Assembly (NCBI GenBank): GCA_015680685.1
Contig: MNCI01003361.1
Coordinates: forward strand, 552,825 to 616,824
DNA: 64,000 nucleotides
Direction: 5' to 3'
Source of the DNA: Gnetum montanum
Lineage: Eukaryota; Streptophyta; Gnetopsida; Gnetales; Gnetaceae
Under the pieces are notes generated by a model, which had not been told where the DNA came from, did not search any database, and worked only from the letters and a program-made list of their open reading frames with translations. A program made the position numbers and the translations under genes. This document shows, in pieces, positions 9,411 to 19,188 of the stretch. Every line of letters starts with the position of its first letter. The stretch's first letter is position 1.

Positions 9411-10122
9411 AGCTAGAATAGCCTCCAACAAGCTCCACAACATGGCAACACCACTCAGCTCAGCTCTAACTCACCTTCGACAAGCGTAGTTAGCAAATGC
9501 TTCTTTTTGTATTCCCCCTTTTGGCCCCAAATTTGTAACTACGCTCGACCCCACACAAGACAATGGAGAGCATAGTCCCGAAGCATAGTCTCCAAAATTG
9601 CATTTTTCTTAGGTACCCTTGCAGTCTTCTTGACACACACCTGCAGTTGGCAGCATAGTCATAGTCTCACAGTCTCGCAGAGTCCAACAGAGCATAGCAA
9701 AGCACAACACCACCAACCTAGTGACGAGTGTAGTTGGGTGACAACGTAGTCCCAACCATTCCCTCTACCACGTGGCAACCATCTCACATTTCATGCTAAC
9801 CCTAGGCCTATCAATACCCTCACCCTCAACATTTTCAAGGTTGGCAATTTAAAGGGTTGATGAACCAAAGGCATTTCAACAAACCAAAGAGAGGTGAAGT
9901 TGCAGACCATCGCAGCCCACCACAGTTCACTAGAACATCGCTACCAATGGTACACCATGGCAGCCAACATAGTAGACGAAAACACCTCAGCATAATGCCA
10001 GTCTTCACAGCTAGACACCTCTGAGACTGTGACTACGCTGTCCACTGTGCCTATTGTACACCATGTACCTTCTAACCCCTTTTGGTGTTAACTACGCTCA
10101 ACCCCATTTGGGGTGGTGTTTC

Positions 10123-10164
<42 letters not shown>

Positions 10165-10298
10165 TTGCATTTTTAGCATTTTATTTGTATTTTTTTACTA
10201 TTTCACCACATAGCTGTGCCTAGAACTACGCTTGGGTAGTAGCCTCTACATGTTGGCACCCTTATTTTCATTAGAAATCTTAACTACATTAAATCCCA
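9411..10298. other. Repeat-related block, low-complexity, noncoding
   Basis: The GACTACGCT / AGCGTAGT motif continues irregularly to about 10,240, mixed with GC-richer sequence (CACCACAGTTCACTAG, CAGCCCACCACAG). It contains the (TC)n tract at 10,122-10,159. No frame with coding character is seen. It interrupts duplication copy 2 and may be part of an unrecognised element. Confidence 0.4.
10122..10159 (+). repeat. (TC)n microsatellite, about 19 units
   Basis: An uninterrupted TC dinucleotide run. Confidence 0.95.
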
Positions 10299-10676
10299 TT
10301 GATACTATTAACACCATTGACATTGCTTGAACACTTAACACCATTTCGCATCAGCATCATAGCTAACCATGCTACACCCCAGTTGCATTTGGTAATTCCC
10401 TATTCGATTAACAAGGCCATTCAGGGCATCCCATCTTCACCTCCAATAGGCCCTCACACAGACTCAAGGTTAGGTTGTGCACCCATGGATCTCAGTGTTC
10501 CAACCATCGATGTTTTCGATTGTTACATATATATTTTGGGGTGTGCCAACATCCCTGTATATAAGGATGAGAATGATATTTACACAACATTGATGGTACA
10601 AGATGAGGTATATATAGGTATATTTTTTATTCTAATAATTAAAGTTAATTTTTTAATAAAATTTTATTAATAATAA
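10299..10676. other. Spacer before SINE, open frame of doubtful meaning
   Basis: A 123-codon frame (10,299-10,670) is open but shows no domain I recognise. From 10,562 its DNA is the leader shared with 6475, a noncoding repeat. I do not call a gene. Confidence 0.4.
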
Positions 10677-10807
10677 TGAGGTGATAAGGTACTAATCTAG
10701 TAGTAAGACCTTTAATTTGGAAACCTTAGGTTATGGGTTCGATTTTGATGAGCAATGCTAAGTTATAAAGTTCTAATTGGACTATTTATCTTGAGGTGTA
10801 CCTATAT
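10677..10807 (+). mobile_element. tRNA-like SINE relic, cut by element A
   Basis: GAGGTGATAAGGTACTAATC is followed by CTAGTAGTAAGACC (box-A-like) and TTATGGGTTCGATTTTGATG (box-B-like), then GCAATGCTAAGTTATAAAG. It ends at TATAT, the target duplication of element A. Its continuation is at 23,185. Confidence 0.6.
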
Positions 10808-11674
10808 TGATGAGTCGCATTATTGGGCCACATTGACAGGATGTCATCAATGTGACCATATCGACGAGATCTCATCGACATGATCCCATCAACGTAGGGT
10901 TTGACACGTTGACATGTACCTGTCGACATGGCACTCTATTTTCTCCTATAAACGTGCACCTACCCATTGCATTTATGATAATATTTCCTTAGTTGTAGCA
11001 AAGCTCTTGCAATTTTTCCCTCTAAAAGTTAGAATATTTTTTGAGTGCTCGTGCTAAGATTCAAAGAGTATGCAGATGTTTATTTGAGCACTAATGTACC
11101 TAAGCACTTCAATGTGAAGGGCAATAAAGACGAGATTTTCTAATCAAACCTTGCAGCACTTGGACTAGATTAATTGTTTCCTTATACATTTATTATTCAT
11201 GCACTTTACGTTAATGAATTTTAACTAAGTAATTAACATTGATTAAATAGTGAACATAAGTATGACCACTTCGAGCATACATTTAACGCTTAGTAATCTC
11301 AGTAGCACTTAACGCTTGGTAACCCACTGGCGCTATAACGTGTTCAGGATGTGTATAGAAAGTGGAAATAGATGCTAATGTTAGGATTAGTTAAAGATTA
11401 GCTAGTTATTGGATTAAATAAGGATTTAATTACTTTATTCTTGTTCTTAGGCAACTTAAATCATTAAAAAATGATAAAACTATATGCCTTAGTTACACAT
11501 AACCATACATTTGCACTTCACAAGTGGAACTAGGAAGACAACGATTGCAACCGTTAGATTCACCTCCTAGAACTAGTGTTCTTAGAAACCTAAAGTCTAT
11601 GGAATTTGACTAGATTGCTGAGTGAATGCTAGTGATTCGTATGGTTAGGTGTAAGGTATACTCACTAGTAATCA
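10808..11674 (+). repeat. Element A 5' LTR
   Basis: Begins TGATGAGTCGC and ends AGTAATCA just before the PBS. U3 has short repeats around ATCGACGA and GTAGGGTTTGACACGTTGAC. TATAAA is at 10,947-10,952, and AATAAA at 11,123-11,128 probably lies in R. U5 carries AACGCTTGGTAACCCA-type repeats. Confidence 0.92.
10947..10952 (+). promoter_or_regulatory. TATA box of element A 5' LTR
   Basis: TATAAA preceded by CTCC. The same CCTATAAAT context recurs in the LTRs of B, D and E, so it is probably the conserved LTR core promoter. Confidence 0.6.
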
Positions 11675-11675
11675 T

Positions 11676-11694
11676 TGGCATCATTGCCAAGGAC
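11676..11694 (+). promoter_or_regulatory. Primer binding site, element A
   Basis: TGGCATCATTGCCAAGGAC, one base after the LTR. It resembles TGGCGCCGTTGCCGGGGA, complementary to the 3' end of plant tRNA-Asp as used by Athila elements, with differences that are mostly transitions. Confidence 0.75.
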
Positions 11695-11824
11695 TTTAGT
11701 TAGCTATGTGTGCTATCTAAGACTTAGTGAAATTATTTAAAATCGTTGTAATGATCCCATTAAAGCTAAGTCATTCAACTAATAGAGTATATTACAAGCA
11801 CACTATTTTTCTTGGATAACTAAA

Positions 11825-13085
11825 ATGACCTTTTCTCACAAGGATGATTCTCCACTAATGTTCAAGCATACATCCAATCAACAAAGGAATGAACAATCAA
11901 ATCCGCTAGTGCCTCAATAATGTAGAGTGGTATATACTCATCCCAATGAGTATACACTAGACTTCATCTTCGTCTTGCATCAAGATGAATAGTTTCCATG
12001 GAGGGACATGGAGGGAAACCTTGTGTTACTACCCAATCAAGAAGTTCCTACAATACTGCACCAAACTCTTATGAGGTTGGGCATCTAGGGACTCAATGCT
12101 AAATACATTGTGTAGGACCATGACTATCGAGATTACCATCCCACTGAGGCATAATGCAAAAGAGATTAGCAGTAGGAGAGGTGCTATGAAGCTCCAAAGG
12201 GAAAATGGTTCAATAACCCCTTATTCCTGCTAGGCCAAAAAGATAGTGAGGATCCCTTTTCTAGGGGTTCTCTATTCACTGGCTCTCCTCTCCTTGGTTT
12301 TGATGAAGGGGGCTTGAACCAAAATTTACAATACATTATAAACAATCCTAGTTTAGGCAAGAGTAGGTCTCATGATCATGGGGGATCCAAAGGTGGGAGT
12401 CATGGCAGGGACGAGGACAAGCATCACAATGATGATTAGGGTTATGACCACAAAAGAGGGGGTGGCAGGCATTGTGGTGGTGCTAGTCCTCCTTCCTCTT
12501 CACCTTCATCATTCTCTTCTTCCTCATCTAACTCTAATTGAAGCCATAGAGGACATGGCCATGATGGAAGTGATCGACAAGACATAGATGATCGTAGGGC
12601 TTGCTAGAGTAGTCAAGACTAGGGGTGTGGACAATCAAGGAAGGCCTACCATCACAAAAAAAGGGACAGCAAAGGGCATCATAGGCATAATGGCCATCAT
12701 AGAGGCTATGACTATGATGAACCTTTGCTTACAACCAGGAACATGCTGAATATCACAAAGGTAGTGAGAATCTAAACAAGGCATGTGCAAGATAGCAAAA
12801 TCAAGCAGTTAGATATGAAAAATATCCCCAAGTTCAAAGGGGAATACAACTCAGATCCACAAAACCATCTTCAAGCCTTTCACGATGCCTATGCCTTATA
12901 GAATGTGGAGAATGAATGGTAGAAATTAAAGCTATTTCCAAGGACACTCATTAAAGAGGCTGAAAGTTGGTACCAATCCTTGGAGCTAGAATCAATTCAT
13001 AGATAGAGTATGATGCTTGAGTTCTTCAATGATAACTATCAAATGTACCAGTCATGCTTCATTCTAACATCACTACTACCCTCCT
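11825..13085 (+). pseudogene. gag: Element A gag (decayed, C-terminus deleted)
   Basis: Gag forms the virus-like particle that packages the element RNA. One frame runs from ATG 11,825 for about 420 codons, broken by stops that fit former Gln and Arg codons. The N-terminal part contains VVYTHPNEYTLDFIFVLHQD, conserved in C, D and E. A His/Gly/Ser/Asp-rich stretch and a polyserine run lie at about 12,370-12,540. The retrotransposon gag domain follows at about 12,790-13,060, with IPKFKGEYNSDPQNHLQAF, KLFPRTLIKEAESWYQSLE and FFNDNYQMY. The gag C-terminus seen in the other copies is missing: after YQMY the sequence jumps to the Pro/Ser-rich linker. Confidence 0.85.
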
Positions 13086-13435
13086 GAATACTACAAAGCT
13101 CACTTTCTAAGAGGGGAATCCCCATTTCCTCATTACCCTCCTCATCCCTCTACACATGTCCCTTCATCCTCAACTCAATTACCACTTGCTCCATCAATGT
13201 AGGGTGAAATTCTAGCCTAGCCATAGCAACGTAATGCCACCAAGGGTATTAACTTACAACTAGCTCCTCAATTGAGTGTTTTGGAAAATAAATCCTGGAA
13301 AAGACCATTCTTCCAAACCAACAATCTTACAAAGCCCTCACAAACATACATGGCTAATAGCCCCACTTCTCTCTCATCCTCTGCATCTACATCATTTAAG
13401 CCCCCTTCAAACCAAACACCCCCAAACTACATACC
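13086..13435 (+). pseudogene. Element A gag-protease linker
   Basis: Pro/Ser/Thr-rich frame fragments (LPLAPSM, SFKPPSNQTPPNYIP) correspond to the linker in D at 49,600-49,960. No folded domain is visible. Confidence 0.6.
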
Positions 13436-13934
13436 ATCATGTTGACCCATGTGGTAATTGATTGGATTAAGGTTGGTCATCTTCCTAGGAAAAGATCTGA
13501 TCCTGGAAGTCCTCTTATCTACCTACAAATCACTAGGAATGAGCTTTACAAAGCTCTTTTGGACTTAGGTTCTAGTGTAAATTTGATTTTTCATGAGATG
13601 TACAAAGCATGGAGCTTGCCTCCACCTAAGAAGAGCAACATTCATCTTGAGTTGACAGACTAGTTCATCATAGTTCCTTTAGGACTAGTGGAGGACATTG
13701 TGACCACCATTTTTGGGTGATCCTATCCTATTGAGTTCCTAGTGATCCATGTTGATAATTATATGGGGAACTTTCTAATCATCATGAAAAGGGCTTGTTT
13801 AAGCACCATTGATGCATGGTTGGGAATCAGAGACCTTTCATTAAAGATTTCTAAGGAAAATTCATTTGGGAAGATAGAGAAGAAGAGAGTTCCATGTATC
13901 GCATATAGTGATACAAGCTACAACTATGTGTAGA
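13436..13934 (+). pseudogene. Element A aspartic protease
   Basis: A retropepsin that would cut the polyprotein. KALLDLGSSVNLIFHEMYKA corresponds to the plant gypsy ALxDxGAS active site, with DLGSS here. The later LVEDIVTTI, VNFLVI-like and IIM-RA-LST segments match the flap and ILGRPFL region. DLSLKISKENSFGKIEKKRV closes the domain as in C and D. Stops at 13,660-13,720 and a frameshift separate the two halves. Confidence 0.85.
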
Positions 13935-14403
13935 AACTATGATCCATAAAAAGTACATCCATCATAACATGTAGATAGTATGTAGATGTGTCTAAAATTC
14001 AAAAGTTCCTATACATAGTAGCCATAAAATAGGAGGAAACCTAGTGGTTGATAGCTGATCTAGATAGTAGCTCAACACTTTGCATGGAACCAACTGAGAG
14101 CTTGACAAGTGCCTATGTTGAAGATATGAGAATTGGAGCAAGTTCATCACGAGCTATCTAATGATGAAATTGATGACACTTATTGGGGAGAGTTGGAAAT
14201 CCTTGAAAATTTTAAATAGGAACCCTTAGAGTTAAAAACTCTACTTGTCAGCATGAAGTATGCTTTTCTAAAAAATGGCAAGTTGATGATAATCAATGCC
14301 AACCTTGCTCTTGAATAAAAAGAGGTGCTCTTGAAGGTGATCAACAAAGGGTCAACAACCTTTACTTGGTCATATCCCGAACTCATTGGGATTGATCCTA
14401 GGA
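13935..14403 (+). pseudogene. Element A protease-RT connection
   Basis: Decayed frame with SSTLCMEPTESLTSAYVEDM-like and LKTLLVSMKYAFLKNGKL-like segments also seen in C, D and E (54,912-55,271 in E, where it is open for 119 codons). This is the N-terminal arm of RT. No separate function is assigned. Confidence 0.65.
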
Positions 14404-15170
14404 TATGCTAGCATCACATCTATACTAATCATTCCATAAAGCCAAAGAGGCAACTACAACAGTGGTTAAACCCCAAGTTGAAGCAAATCATCAAGGAGGA
14501 GATTGAACAACTTCTCAATGCAAGGTTCATATCTCTAATTGTAGATAGCAAGTGGGTTAGCCCACTTGTGATCATGTCAAAGAAAGGTGGCAAGTGGAGG
14601 GTCTGTATTAACTTTAGGCTATTGAATATGGCAACATAAAAAGACCATTTTCTATTGTCATTTGTGAACCAGGTGTTGGACACTATTTCTGGGCATTGTT
14701 TCTATAGCTTTTTGGATGGTTATAGTGGCTATAACAAAATTTAGATTGCACTAGATGATCAAGCCAAAACTACATTCACAAGTCCCTGGTGGACTTTTAC
14801 ATAGAGAAAGATGTCATTTGGTCTATGTAATGCCCTTGTAACTTTTCAATGCCTTGTCCTTAGCATTTATCAATAGCAAATTGGTAGTGGGGTGGAAGTC
14901 TTCATGGATGACTTTTCCACCTATGGTGCTACATTCAAGCAAGTATTAGATCACCTTAAGCAATCACAACAAAGGTGTGTGGAGACTAATCTTTGGCTCA
15001 ATTGGAAAAACAGCCATCTGATGATCTAGGAGGGCTTTGTGTTGGGGCACAAAATCTCATAAGCAGGGATTGAGGTGGATCCTAAGAAATTAAGGATCAT
15101 CCAAGGAATTACTTACCAATTGGAAACTGTCAAAGATGTCTAATCATTCCTTGGTCACACTAGTTACTAT
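14404..15170 (+). pseudogene. Element A reverse transcriptase
   Basis: Copies element RNA to DNA. Motifs in order: LNPKLKQIIKEEIEQLL; WVSPLVIMSKKGGKWRVCI; FVNQVLDTISGHCF; FLDGYSGYN; TTFTSPWWTF; MSFGLCNALVTFQ; FMDDFSTYG at about 14,900 (catalytic Asp pair present); and HKIS-AGIEVDPKKLRII. FMDD in place of YMDD is usual in the Athila/Tat branch. Several Gln and Trp positions are stops. Confidence 0.9.
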
Positions 15171-15246
15171 TGGTAATTCATAGAGAATTTCTCTAAGATT
15201 GNGCACTAGTTACTATTGGTAATTCATAGAGAATTTCTCTAAGATT
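15157..15246 (+). repeat. 45-bp tandem duplication with an N at the junction
   Basis: GCACTAGTTACTATTGGTAA through AATTTCTCTAAGATTG occurs twice, separated by an ambiguous N at 15,202. The identity and the N make an assembly join error likely. Confidence 0.8.
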
Positions 15247-15918
15247 GCTAAATCGCTAGTGAAGCTTATAAAGAAGGATGTTCTATTCGTCTAAGCCGAG
15301 GAATGCGAGATCACATTCCAACAACTCAAGTAGAAGCTTGTAGAAACTCCAATTCTATGAGCATTTGATTGGTCCAAACCATTTCACATCATGAAAAATG
15401 CATCAAATTATTCCTTGGAAGTCATGCTTACATAGTTGGATGATCAACAATGTTCTTACTACATTTATTGCGTAAGTCAAAGCATTGTGGAAGCACAGCT
15501 GAACTACACCACAAAAAAGAAAGAATTGATGGTGGTGGTGTATGCCTTAGAGAAATTTAGGTACTATGTGCTTGGTTACAAGGTGTTTGTGCACATATAT
15601 GAGAGTGCAATCTCATTCCTGGTGAAGAAATCAATGGTGTTCCCTCGTGTCATATGGTGGCTTGTGATCTTACAAGAATTTGATCTCATGATAGTAGATC
15701 AAAAGGAAACTAAGAACGTCGTTGTTGACCACTTATCTCAACTAAGATGGGATAACAAAGAAGAGGAGAGCCCACTTTTTGATCAATTTCCTGATGAACT
15801 CCTCTTTGTTGGTGCTATAAATGAACAAGTGCCCATTGAACTTAATTCTTACAATGACATCCTTACTTATCTTCTTACTCATGAGATTCCACAAGAGTTG
15901 GACCACAAGAAGAAATAA
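15247..15918 (+). pseudogene. Element A RNase H and linker (partly open)
   Basis: Removes RNA from the RNA/DNA hybrid. The RT thumb (FSKIAKSLVKL-like) precedes it. The domain reads NASNYSLE (usually DASDYALG, first catalytic Asp changed), QLNYTTKKKELMVVVYALEK, FRYYVLGYKVFVHI and YESAISFLVKK. The 15,436-15,918 part is open for 160 codons and continues through LQEFDLMIVDQKETKN and DELLF-GAI into the linker before integrase. Two catalytic acidic positions look lost. Confidence 0.85.
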
Positions 15919-15939
15919 TAGTTTCTTCATACGAAAAAC

Positions 15940-17190
15940 ACTTCATGGAAATCAATAGACACCTTTACAAGGTATGCACTAATGGCCTAGTTCATTGGTA
16001 TATGCCTAATGCTAATTAATTGCACATTCTCCAAGATGCTCATGAGGGTCCTTATGGGGGCCACTAGGCTGGGAGATGCACAACCTTTAAGATTCTGATG
16101 GCAACATATTATTGGCCAATGCTCTTCAGGGATGCTTACCAATTTGTCTGCTCTTGTGAATGCTATCAACATGATGGTGGGATGACCGCTCAAATGGAGG
16201 AACCTTAGCAGTGGATCCAAACACTAAAACCCTTCAACATTTAGGGCATTGACTTCATGGATCCCATCACACCCATGTCAAATGGAAAGATGTACATCAT
16301 AGTTACTGTTGACTATTGTATGAAATGCATAGAAGTAGCAGCTGTCATTGACTATACATCCTCTACAACTACTCAGTTTGTACAATAAAATGTTGTAAAT
16401 AGGTTTGGGATGCTACATGGACTGATTTCTAATAATGGTACCCATTTTATAGGCACCACCTTTCAAAAGCTCATGCAATGCTTAGGGGTAGAACATAAAT
16501 TAACAACATCCTACCACTCCCAAGCCAATGGTTAAGTTGAGGTTACAAATAGGGAGATCACTAAGATTTTAACAAGAACAATTAGCAAATATAGGAGAGA
16601 CTAAAGCACTAAACTTAATGATGCCCTTTGGGCCTACCATTTAACCTCAAAACTCCCTATAGGATACTATCCCTATGAGCTATTGTACGGAAAATTGCCA
16701 ACTCTTCCTATTCAATTTGAGCTCCATACACTTTCAATAGCTTATGGTCTTAACCTTGACCTTAGTCTAGCACAGAAAGAAAGACTAATAAACCTTAACA
16801 TGCTAAATGAGAATAGATTGGTGACCTTATCCTTGAATGAAGTGCATAAAGTATTTAACAAGCAATGCCATGACCTCAAAATAAGGAAGATAAAATTTCA
16901 ACTGGAAGACAAGGTTCTTTACTGGAATCCCACACATGTGCCATAATGAACTAAGTTCCAAACATTATGGGAAAGGCCTTACATCATCTATGAAACCTTT
17001 CCTTCTAGGGCCATGTTGATCTACAAACCTGAAAGCCCAAATAAGAAACTCCTGGTTAACACACAATAAGTTAAACCTTTCCATGAATCCAAGAGAGCCA
17101 ATGACTACAACACCTCCTCGAATGAGCACCCATGCTCAATATTTTGGATCTCCTCCTTTCAACTCAATCATGGGGGAAATGGCCATTCAT
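15940..17190 (+). pseudogene. Element A integrase
   Basis: Inserts the cDNA. The zinc-binding HHCC part shows HEGPYGGH and CSCECYQ at about 16,035-16,170. The catalytic core reads GIDFMDPITPMSNGK, VTVDY, LISNNGTHFIGTTFQKL (DDE second Asp replaced by Asn), YHSQANG, VEVTNREI and LNDALWAYH. The C-terminal arm is open at 16,683-16,946 (ELLYGKLPTLP through LEDKVLYWN) and continues to a QLNHGGNGHS-like tail conserved in C. Stops at former Gln codons inactivate it. Confidence 0.88.
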
Positions 17191-19188
17191 GCTAAATCAA
17201 TTAAAGTGGCTCCTCAATTTTTTCACTTTTTATTTTTAGACTTTTGGTTTTACAACATCATTAGTACATTTTCTCTTTCTTACATATTTTACAATTTTTT
17301 CTATATTTTACTTTATTTGGTTTGAATTTTTCTTATGTTTTTCTAATGTTTTGATTTCCTTTTCTTTATTTCCAACAGGATGTAGTGATGTTATTGTTAT
17401 TTGCTAATGGTGATTTGTACTTAATTTTATTTGACTACTAATGTCTCAATTCTATCTTTGAATTTTGATGATTGATAATTAAGACATGGTTTCTTTTTCA
17501 TGGAATAGGTAGTGAGTCCACATCATCCACCCATCCACAAAACTCTATCGTGCTCCTTGTTTTGAAAATATGAGGTCCCTTTTCTTAATGAAACTTTAAC
17601 AAACTTATGACCTTGGTAGTTTCCAAACTAAGGAAGGATTAAATGGATTGACAAGGATGTGACTTCAAGGGGATTTGATGCTCTCTATACTTGCCGACTC
17701 TCTTGAGTGCATGAGTGTTTCCATGGATTTCTTATCATTCTGCTATCGACTAATAATAAGAAGTCAAAGTCTTTGCATGATGTGGTTTCCATCCAAAAAT
17801 CCATAAAAACAAAAAATTTTAAAAAATGATGGGAATTCAAAGTAGATCCCTTAGATCAAATAATGGGCTACAAGCATTGGTTATGGGACTAAAAATACAT
17901 GTTATGGATGCTTGAATGTCCCCTCTAACTAAGGCCCTTCCTCACTTGCTACTTCTCTTTTCTTCTCTTTTAGAAATAATGATTAATTTGTAGGAGCATT
18001 CTTGTGTCTTGAAGGGATGGACTAGTCTTAGAGTATCTATGCAAAGTCATTGGAAGTGGATGAATTTTATCTAGACTAAGGATGGACTTTATTGAATTAT
18101 TTAATCACAAAATCTACAAGGGACTTCATGTGACTAGGATCCAGAACTCCATTCCTCTCGCTCTCTCTTTCTCTCTCGCATCCATCAATGCTTTCCATAA
18201 TTCACCTCATTACCAATTTTCCATGTTTTGTTCAATGTCTTAATTTAATGTGTCAAAATTCTTAGGTAGATTCTTTTGGGATTGGGTCCTTAACTTTCCA
18301 CAACCATTAATCACCCATGGCACCCATGGACTCCCTAGTTTGTGGATATGCAAGGGTAAAAAGGGCATGAGCCTGCATTGGGGAGGACCCATTTGCATAT
18401 CTCTTGGTTGGGCTAGTTAAGTTTCTTATCCTTAGGCATTTTTGCAATCAAATCCTTTTGCATTCCCCATCGATTGCATCCAATTATGTGCTCCTTAATG
18501 GCATTTCTTTAACAAAATTCATTCTCCTAATCAAAACTTCTTTTTGTGCATAATCTAAGCTCTATTCAAGCATTTCATCATGTTCACAACTTTTCTGGCT
18601 CTTTGAGAATCCCAAGTTCATGTTCTAACTCCTTATTTTTGAATTTTTCAATGTGAAAAATTTTCTCCATAGGCTCTATTGATGGGACCCTGTCTATGGA
18701 GCTGGCTGCGTAGATGAGACCTCACCAACACAACATAAAAATCCTATAAATATGTGGCCAAACTTTGCCATTTTTCACATTTGAGCTTAAATGAGGGGGG
18801 AGTTTTTGAATTTTTCTAAGCTGAGAACCTTCCAAGAGCCATAACTTCCAAACTATTTGTTCAATTAACCTTGTTCTTCAATTTAGCAACTATTGAAGAT
18901 AAGCTCTTGGTTGTGGAGGCCACAAACCTTAGGTTTTTGATGGAAAATTTTTCAAAATTTTTCTAAATCCCAAAAAGGTTTAACTAATAAACTAACATTA
19001 AAAACATCAATTTGAAGAAGTTAAACCATTTTAACAAACTCTGATGACCTTCTAAGCCAGATAATATTAAAATAATCAATATGCCATGTTCATAACTTAG
19101 CTAAAGTGTAATTACCTAATAAGATAAGGTAGCTAATTATTATAAGTTACACATTGCATGCTAATCTTTGGCTATGTTGTGATCACAA
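17191..19188 (+). other. Element A noncoding spacer between pol and third ORF
   Basis: About 2 kb without a frame. It is conserved in C (37,497-39,560) and E (56,030-57,860), for example GTGGTTTCCATC, ATGGGAATTCAAAG, GTCCTTAAC-TT and GCATGAGCCT near GGGAGGACCC. A short (CT)n-rich patch lies at 18,155-18,180. Conservation between copies without coding suggests a leader or splice-related role for the downstream ORF. I see no proven signal. Confidence 0.6.

Noticed and set aside
10299-10670. 123-codon frame as a gene
   Set aside because: Its second half is a noncoding repeat also found at 6475, and no domain is recognisable.
12372-12587. Met/Val/Ile-rich small proteins over the gag low-complexity region (also near 44,858, 47,783 and 52,368)
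   Set aside because: They are the +1 frame of the polyserine/His-rich gag segment; the gag frame fits the neighbouring domain.
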